Shown: one piece after another, positions 57,672-64,000 of the stretch | Layout: every line of letters begins with the position of its first letter | Position numbering within the stretch: the first letter of the stretch is position 1 | Source: Welwitschia mirabilis | Lineage: Eukaryota > Gnetophyta > Gnetopsida > Welwitschiales | NCBI GenBank assembly: GCA_051453625.1 | Contig: JBOZIK010000001.1 | Location: forward strand, 38,603,405-38,667,404 | Direction of reading: 5' to 3' | Length of the DNA: 64,000 nucleotides | The notes under the pieces: generated by a model | What the model was told of the DNA's origin: nothing | Seen by the model: the letters and a program-made list of their open reading frames with translations, nothing else | Database searches by the model: none | Made by a program: the position numbers and the translations under genes

Positions 57672-58020
57672 TATTTTCTTTTCCCTCATGATATTGTATT
57701 TCAAAATCATCATTACAAAGAAACTCAATCTACCTTCTTTATTTAATATTTATGTCTAACTAATTGCAAATTCATTTAACACTTTGGCGATCAGTCCATG
57801 CTTGAAATCTTACACCACATAAATAGTGGTGCCATAATTTAAGAGAAAAGAGTACTTTTGTAACTTTTAAATTATGAACAAGATAATTTTTTTTATATGG
57901 CTTTAATTATCAAGATACGTAAGCTAGAACTCTCCTTTATTATTCCAAGACACATCCTAATCCTTCCCTTGAAGTATTGTTGTATATGACATATCATTTT
58001 CTTTTATCTAGGATTGCTAA
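57672..58020 (-). pseudogene. pol: Gypsy RNase H, minus strand, second overlapping copy
   Basis: Reading down from 58020: SREGLGCVLE, then RRVLAYVS, LKPYKKNYLVHNLKVTKVLF, LKLWHHYLCGVRFQAWTDRQ and RRWIEFLCNDDFEIQYHEGK. This is the Ty3/gypsy RNase H (D-A-S-x-x-G-L-G-C-V-L ... A-Y-A-S-R-x-L-K-x-x-E-x-N-Y ... W-R-H-Y-L-Y-G). The final R-R-W segment is also found on the other side of the gap at 57000-57070, so two partial copies flank the N run. Confidence 0.85.
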
Positions 58021-58029
58021 TATAGAAGC

Positions 58030-59190
58030 ATTAGTCAATTATTATTTTCTTTTTGAGAAATGATAAATACATATATTATATTATCACAAAAGATAAGAAA
58101 AGATACTACATAGCTTAAAAGCTATTTTTCCAAGCTCAGTAGAAATCCCTCTAATAGTCAAATCCTCAAAATTAGCATCTAATTTTGTAAAACCTGGTTT
58201 CCAATTTTAATCAAAAATAGGCTTAATACTAGCATATCCTGAGGGGTTTATAGTAAAATAGTATTCATCAGGGGCAAAATTAGAATTCAGGAGCATGGGG
58301 CTATTTGGTAAGAGGACTAATAGTAATGGATTCGGTTTCCTCTTCTTCTACATCTTCTTCTTCTTAATACTNNNNNNNNNNNNNNNNNNNNNNNNNNNNN
58401 NNNNNNNNNNNNNNNNNNNNNNNNNNNNNNNNNNNNNNNNNNNNNNNNNNNNNNNNNNNNNNNNNNNNNNNTTCTTAATACTTTTCCTCTTACACTTCTT
58501 CTTCTTCTTGCTGTTGTTGTTTAGTTTTTTTCTAGTTTTGGTGTGTTGTTAATGCACTTAGTAGACATGGGTAGATCACCTCTTTGTCATTCTATGTATA
58601 CTTCGGTAGCTCTCATAGTAATAGCTTTTAGATAGGCCCTCTTTCGGATATCTTACCACTCTAAAAATCTAGCATCAATCTACGTTTTTCTCTAGTAAAG
58701 AAGTGAAATCAACCCTTCATGTCTTACCTTGCAACCTTACAAAGAGAATCAAAGAGAGAAAAAAGGCAGATCTATTTGAAATTCCCCCATTATAATAGCT
58801 AGGAAGTGGAAGTAAAGCTTATTAATATTATCAAATTGACCTTCTAAGATGAATTAATTCATGATTAGAGTAGCCTAATCATCAAAGGGCCTTAGAAGAT
58901 ATTTTTTTTTGTAGCTTTCTTTTCTCTTCTACAAAGCTTTTTCTATCAATCTTTCAAAATTTAGAACTATGAATGCTTTAGGAGCACCTATTTTCAGCTC
59001 AATACCTTGAGAACCTATGTGGATGACACCATTTTAGTAAATTATATTGTTACCTGTGTGGGTAGATCTACCATTTTAGTTTCTAAAGAACTACTTTGAA
59101 AGATAAGGATCATGACCTTTAAGGCTTAGAACATCAGAGTTTCATATTGTAGCTTAGAAGGCCTCCTAAGTTTTATCATGATTTAGTAGC
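58030..59190. other. Stretch without recognisable genes; TTC-rich repeat next to a gap
   Basis: Contains a TTC-rich run at 58340-58371 that enters a 100-base gap and continues after it (58472-58525) with nearly the same text, 'ttcttaatac' occurring on both sides. No coding feature was recognised. Part of it may be the 3' UTR of the adjacent LINE. Confidence 0.4.
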
Positions 59191-59199
59191 ATGTCGTGC

Positions 59200-61498
59200 T
59201 TGGATGGCTTTATTCTTAAATATTTTCGCATGTCTTCTAATGTGTTGAAGTTGTGGTAACTACTCTGGCCTGATTCTGATGCTTCACTCTAACACTGTTC
59301 AAACACTCTTTACTATGCATTGCCCTGTAAATAGAACTTGGTTCTATTTGCAAGGTTTAGGCTACCATAATTTTTATAGACATGGATTTAATCTAGCTAT
59401 AAATAATGTTAAGTTTCAATTTTGAAAGAGAGATTTTTTCCAGCTGCAAAATGATATTACATCTATGTTTCCATAGAAGCCAAGCACCAATAATCATGAA
59501 GTCATTTTTCTTGAAAGAATTGAAAGTATCTAAGCTAATTTGAGGTGGGAAAATATATTCAAAATTCTTCAAAGATCTTTTTTCAATAGAACATTGAATG
59601 AATAGGTGATTCTAAGATTCATTTTCTTCATGACACATAAGATAATCTTAATCAACTCTTAAATTTTTTTTATATGAGCTTATTTGCTATTGAAATGCAA
59701 TCCTTTAACATACACCACTAAAACATCTTAATTTTATGGGGAATATCTAGCTTCCATAATTTCTTCCATCTATAGTCATAATCAAATAAATTATAATAGA
59801 TTTTTAAGGTGTGTATTTTTCCATTTTGAATAGATAGAAATTTATTTTCAAAAACCTGAGGTCAAACTCTCTAGTGAAGTGAATAATGTGTCTAGTACCT
59901 TTCTTTATCTCCATAATTCTATTTAAAGAATTTCATCCAAAGAATATTGTTATTTGACAAAAACCTATAGTAATTCTTTACAAGGATGCATCTGCTCATG
60001 TCTATAGTTTCTCTAACTCCAAGGCCACCTACCTTTTTTAGCATATCTATTTGCTCAAAGTTTATAAGATGTAATCTATTGTGAGACTTGCCACCTGACC
60101 AAATGAAATCTTTCATAATATTATCAATCAAGTTGGTAAACTTATTGGATATAAAAAAGCAACTAGTAGATTAAATGATTATGCTTACTAAATAAGATTT
60201 GGCAAGGATGATTTTCCATACATTTGATAATAATTTATCCCATGTAGTTAATCAAGTTTCAGTTTTTCTTACTAAGGAAGGCTAAGGATTATCAACCATC
60301 TAATCAGAATCACAAAAAAACCTAAGATAAGTAGAATAGAAGTCTACTTACAAACATTGAAAAACCTTTAAGATGTCTACCTTCCTTTCCTGAGGAGTGT
60401 TAATAATAAAAATCTTAGATTGATACCAATTTATTACAAGGCCTGAAAAGTTATGAAACTCATTCAGGAGGTTATGATCTTATCATGCCTGAGGAAGGCT
60501 AGAGTCAAGACGTAAAAGAGTATCATCTGTGAACTAGAGAATATGATAAGAGGGGCCTAATTCAATAGCTTAGATCTAACTTTAAAATAAAAGTCTAGCT
60601 AAGGAATCCATCATGAGAGAAAAGATGTTGGGTCTGGGGAGGAGGAGGAGAAGGATCACCCTAACAGAGATCATTAATACCTTAAAAATAGTTGTATTTC
60701 TCATTATTAACCATAATAGAAAAGGTTGACATTAAAATGTAAAAGCAATTAATATGCCTAAGAGGTATAGGTAGACCATGCTCTTATAACACATAATCCA
60801 TTGTTTTCCACTAAACTATTTCAAATGCTTTGGCTATATTGACCTTGAGAAACATTACAAGTTTATTTTTTTATGACACAAATGGAAAATTTCATTATCT
60901 AAAATGATGTTGTCATGAATGACTCTACCTAATATAAAACTAGATTGATATGAGAGAACCATGTTTGAAAGGAGCATTTTAAGCTTGTCTGCAATAATCT
61001 TAGTGTAAATCTTATAAAAAATTGCGAAGATTGATTGGCCTATACTGATGAGGACTTTCTGCATCTTCTGTTTTACAAATAATGGTGACAAGAGTATCAT
61101 TGAAAGGTTTGTAAAAGGTACCTTTTGAAAAAGTTTCTTAAACTGCCGCACATACATCAAAGTTCATAATATCCTAGAAGTCTTGGTAGAATTCTATGGT
61201 GAGCCCATCAGGGTTCAGTGCCCTATTTTTTTTCATTAAGTTAATAGTATTTTTTATTTCATCCTCTGTGACTCTTTTGTTCAAGTAGCATTAGTACTCT
61301 TAAGTAATGAGAGGGCTAACTAGAACATTGCTTAAAACCACTAGTTTTTTTATAAAAGCGTTCTAGAAATATTTAACAAAAGAGTTAGTAATCTGAGTGT
61401 TGATCTCATAGCATGTTGTAGATGTACTCCATTGTATACTATTTTTTTGTCTGTGTCTATTTACCATTTAGAAAAAGAACTTCCTATTATGATCCTGA
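59200..61498 (-). pseudogene. LINE reverse transcriptase and zf-RVT domain, minus strand
   Basis: Reading down from 61498: MVNRHRQKNSIQWSTSTTC (the N-R-R-R-x-N-x-I segment before RT), then DEIKNTINLMKKNRALNPDG (E-I-x-x-A-x-x-x-x-x-x-x-K-x-P-G-P-D-G), IFAIFYKIYTKIIADKLKML and SYQSSFILGRVIHDNIILDN (N-Q-x-A-F-x-x-G-R-x-I-x-D-N). The catalytic FTDDTLL, normally F-A-D-D, is near 60540. FIWSGGKSHNRLHLINFEQI is at about 60060-60100, and the zinc finger CHEENES ... NHLFIQC is near 59600. This is a plant L1-type LINE ORF2. The 5' part is cut by a gypsy LTR at 61499. It is broken by stops. Confidence 0.85.
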
Positions 61499-63370
61499 TG
61501 CAATGCCAATTTATAAGAATTTGATGGTGTATTTTGAGTACCTTTGCAAGAAACTTATACAGGTTTGGATGCAATACTAGTGATTATGAAGAACTAATAG
61601 GATGATCACTAAAATGTGCAATTATTAGCATATTTGGAGATTTCTCAGGCTTATTCTGATACTATATACTTTGGAAGAAGGATTCACCATGCAAAAGACT
61701 AACTTACCTTTGAGATTGTAGGTAAGAAAGCCTGTTGTCCCCTCGACAAGTAGGACGATAATACTGCTGATGTGAAAAGAAGCTACAGGGTTGACAGTAA
61801 GGCTTGAAGTTGATGGAGTACCTTTTGACCTAGAGTGACTTCCCCTCTATTGTCCTCACAATAGTCAAGATGATAACTATATTTTTATGATCGGAAAGAA
61901 TTATCTTTGTAATGGGGTCTGTGACCCATTTGGGCTATTAGGGTTTCTTTTTTGAATTTTGGGATTGAGCTTCTAGAACTTTAATGTAAAACTATAAACA
62001 ACCTTCTCCTCCTTCATTNNNNNNNNNNNNNNNNNNNNNNNNNNNNNNNNNNNNNNNNNNNNNNNNNNNNNNNNNNNNNNNNNNNNNNNNNNNNNNNNNN
62101 NNNNNNNNNNNNNNNNNNNNNNNNNNNNNNNNNNNNNNNNNNNNNNNNNNNNNNNNNNNNNNNNNNNNNNNNNNNNNNNNNNNNNNNNNNNNNNNNNNNN
62201 NNNNNNNNNNNNNNNNNNNNNNNNNNNNNNNNNNNNNNNNNNNNNNNNNNNNNNNNNNNNNNNNNNNNNNNNNNNNNNNNNNNNNNNNNNNNNNNNNNNN
62301 NNNNNNNNNNNNNNNNNNNNNNNNNNNNNNNNNNNNNNNNNNNNNNNNNNNNNNNNNNNNNNNNNNNNNNNNNNNNNNNNNNNNNNNNNNNNNNNNNNNN
62401 NNNNNNNNNNNNNNNNNNNNNNNNNNNNNNNNNNNNNNNNNNNNNNNNNNNNNNNNNNNNNNNNNNNNNNNNNNNNNNNNNNNNNNNNNNNNNNNNNNNN
62501 NNNNNNNNNNNNNNNNNNNNNNNNNNNNNNNNNNNNNNNNNNNNNNNNNNNNNNNNNNNNNNNNNNNNNNNNNNNNNNNNNNNNNNNNNNNNNNNNNNNN
62601 NNNNNNNNNNNNNNNNNNNNNNNNNNNNNNNNNNNNNNNNNNNNNNNNNNNNNNNNNNNNNNNNNNNNNNNNNNNNNNNNNNNNNNNNNNNNNNNNNNNN
62701 NNNNNNNNNNNNNNNNNNNNNNNNNNNNNNNNNNNNNNNNNCCTTTAGTGTTAGGCTAAGTCTCTTCTATTGAGATGCTGCTACTTTATTGTAAGTGGAT
62801 ATAAAGTTCTTTGAATCAATACAATTACTTTTTTCATTCCAATTTTATTTATGTCCCTTATGGTTTAAGTTGGTTATAGTTTAAGTGACGATTCTATAAT
62901 TTATTTAGATCATAAGGGTAACCTTTATAAAGGTTGATTATGTTAGTTTAAATTTGAATTATTATTTCATTTCGATTCCACATTGCATTCCATATTCTAT
63001 TTGATATATCTCATAGTTCACATTAATTAGAAATAAGTAGAGTATTCTTCTTAATTGATTTGAATTGTAGAGAGCTAGTTCTTATGATAGGAGAATTAGG
63101 ATCTAATATAATCCATTCCACTTCCATTTGCATTTCATCTCCATTCACTTTGCATTGCATTTTACCTTGTTATTTACTTTTAATTATTAAAAGATAAAAA
63201 GACTAAAAATACATTTAGAAATTAGTGCTCTAACACTGAGCTTAGTGCCTTCATTGGGATTACAACATTTGGATGAACTCCTGTCTATGTTAGTTGTGTC
63301 TTTCTGCAAGTAATTTAATTTACAGTTTTATCTAAAGGACTTCAGAATTGCATAAATTCACACTGTAACA
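61499..63370 (+). repeat. 5' LTR of a plus-strand gypsy (Athila/Tat-type) element
   Basis: Begins TGCAATGCCAATTTATAAG and ends 'cacactgtaaca', with similarity throughout to the two minus-strand LTRs. A 723-base N run (62019-62741) lies at the same relative place as the gap in 39636-41708. The LTR is inserted inside the LINE coding sequence. The element continues beyond the window. Confidence 0.85.
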
Positions 63371-63392
63371 CTTTGATGCCATTGTTGGGAAA
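63371..63392 (+). promoter_or_regulatory. Primer binding site of the plus-strand gypsy element
   Basis: 'tttgatgccattgttgggaa' follows the LTR. It is a C-to-T/G-to-A decayed version of the TTTGGCGCCGTTGCCGGGGA region typical of Athila/Tat elements. Confidence 0.8.
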
Positions 63393-64000
63393 GGCTACTA
63401 GAAGCTAGAGAATTGTCATTAACCAGATGAGTGCCTCAAATTTTCTGTTAAAGTTATTTATTTGAATTAGTATTTTATTTTTAGTATAACTTAGAATAGG
63501 TTTATTTCAGCAAATTTTATTTTCCATAGTTTTTAGGATTCTTGTCATCCTCTATGTCATCCCAATGACATTGTGCATGATAGTTCTACAATTTTGATTT
63601 CTTCTTTAGTAATTTTTCTTTTGTTTATAGTTTGTTAATAAAGTCACTGTCATCTTCTCTGTCATTGCTATGATAGCTTGGAAAATAGTCTAGTTTTTTA
63701 CTTTCAGTAATTTTTCTCAGTTTTGATTTTTTATTACTGTGATCATCGTCCTCCCTATTATCCCCACGACTAAGTGGATGACAGTCTATTATTTTTTATT
63801 TCTATTATTTTGTTTGCTATTTGAGCATACAGGGACATGGTAAATTCTGGTAGGAAGATAAAATATTAAAGAGAGTGAAACCTGATCAAAGAAAACATCA
63901 GAGAAGGAATATTTGACTTCGAGCTAAATCTAGGTATGCACATTCTAGGTATGCAAATTCCCAAAATTGAAGAAGAAGATTTTTTGCTTTTATTATTTCA
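63393..64000 (+). pseudogene. gag: Leader and first gag codons of the plus-strand gypsy element
   Basis: About 440 bases of untranslated leader contain several phrases such as 'gtcatcctctatgtcatccc' repeated with variation at 63545, 63645 and 63745. The gag ATG is at 63837 (MVNSGRKIKY, a stop, RE, stop, NLIKENIREGIFDFELNL). It matches the minus-strand gag start at 39066 and the inverted piece at 36848. The window ends inside gag. Confidence 0.75.

Overview
The window looks like plant nuclear DNA, probably an angiosperm. It is very AT-rich, carries introns and decayed Ty1/copia, Ty3/gypsy, LINE and CACTA elements, and has no bacterial-style gene packing. I found no intact host gene, rRNA, tRNA or CRISPR array. 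Almost every long open frame is broken by stops. The stops are mostly TAG, TAA or TGA where a Gln or Trp codon is expected, as expected from deamination of methylated cytosine in old repeats. Assembly gaps (N runs) lie at 6016-6115, 8809-9523, 13767-13776, 14796-14895, 21506-21605, 24119-24128, 28346-28355, 31430-32121, 32888-32897, 34287-34386, 35004-35013, 40262-41185, 57135-57671, 58372-58471 and 62019-62741.

Layout. 1-11379 holds two joined Sirevirus-like Ty1/copia elements on the + strand. The first has an LTR end, PBS, gag, protease scrap, env-like ORF, PPT and 3' LTR. The second has a partial extra gag, then gag, protease, integrase, RT, RNase H, PPT and the start of its 3' LTR. That 3' LTR is interrupted at 11379 and appears to resume at 29726-30779. 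Between these points lie three related, transposase-less CACTA-like DNA elements, called here A (11380-14795), B (16711-21505) and C (24741-29725). A 436-bp copia LTR lies just before C.

The most interesting content is in A, B and C. They carry pieces of several unrelated plant genes: the first coding exon of cytochrome b5, a ribosomal protein eL18 exon, a GATA-factor-like piece (opposite strand), an ALY/THO4 RRM tail, two exons of a phytol-kinase-like gene with the intron retained, and a PORR-domain piece, plus unrecognised segments. Splice signals are preserved, so capture was from genomic DNA. The copies share the same fragment order with different subsets and different lesions, so this is a multiplied, multi-gene transduplicating (Pack-type) CACTA family.

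33500-41708 contains minus-strand copia pieces and a Ty3/gypsy element of the Athila/Tat type (minus strand, LTRs 39636-41708 and 35297-36637, gag between). Part of its interior (36645-37010) lies in the opposite orientation. 41709-53150 is mostly unassignable AT-rich DNA with a copia protease scrap (42950-43500), a degenerate tandem repeat and a (GA)27 microsatellite. 53150-54310 is a LINE tail (+). 56110-58020 is a minus-strand Ty3/gypsy pol remnant whose RNase H end occurs on both sides of a gap. 59200-61498 is a minus-strand LINE, interrupted at 61499 by a + strand gypsy LTR (61499-63370) that continues into PBS and gag at the window end.

The window is therefore a nested repeat block. Its biology is about transposon insertion, gene-fragment capture and decay rather than a pathway of working genes. 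Identifications were made by reading translations by eye; no database search was run.
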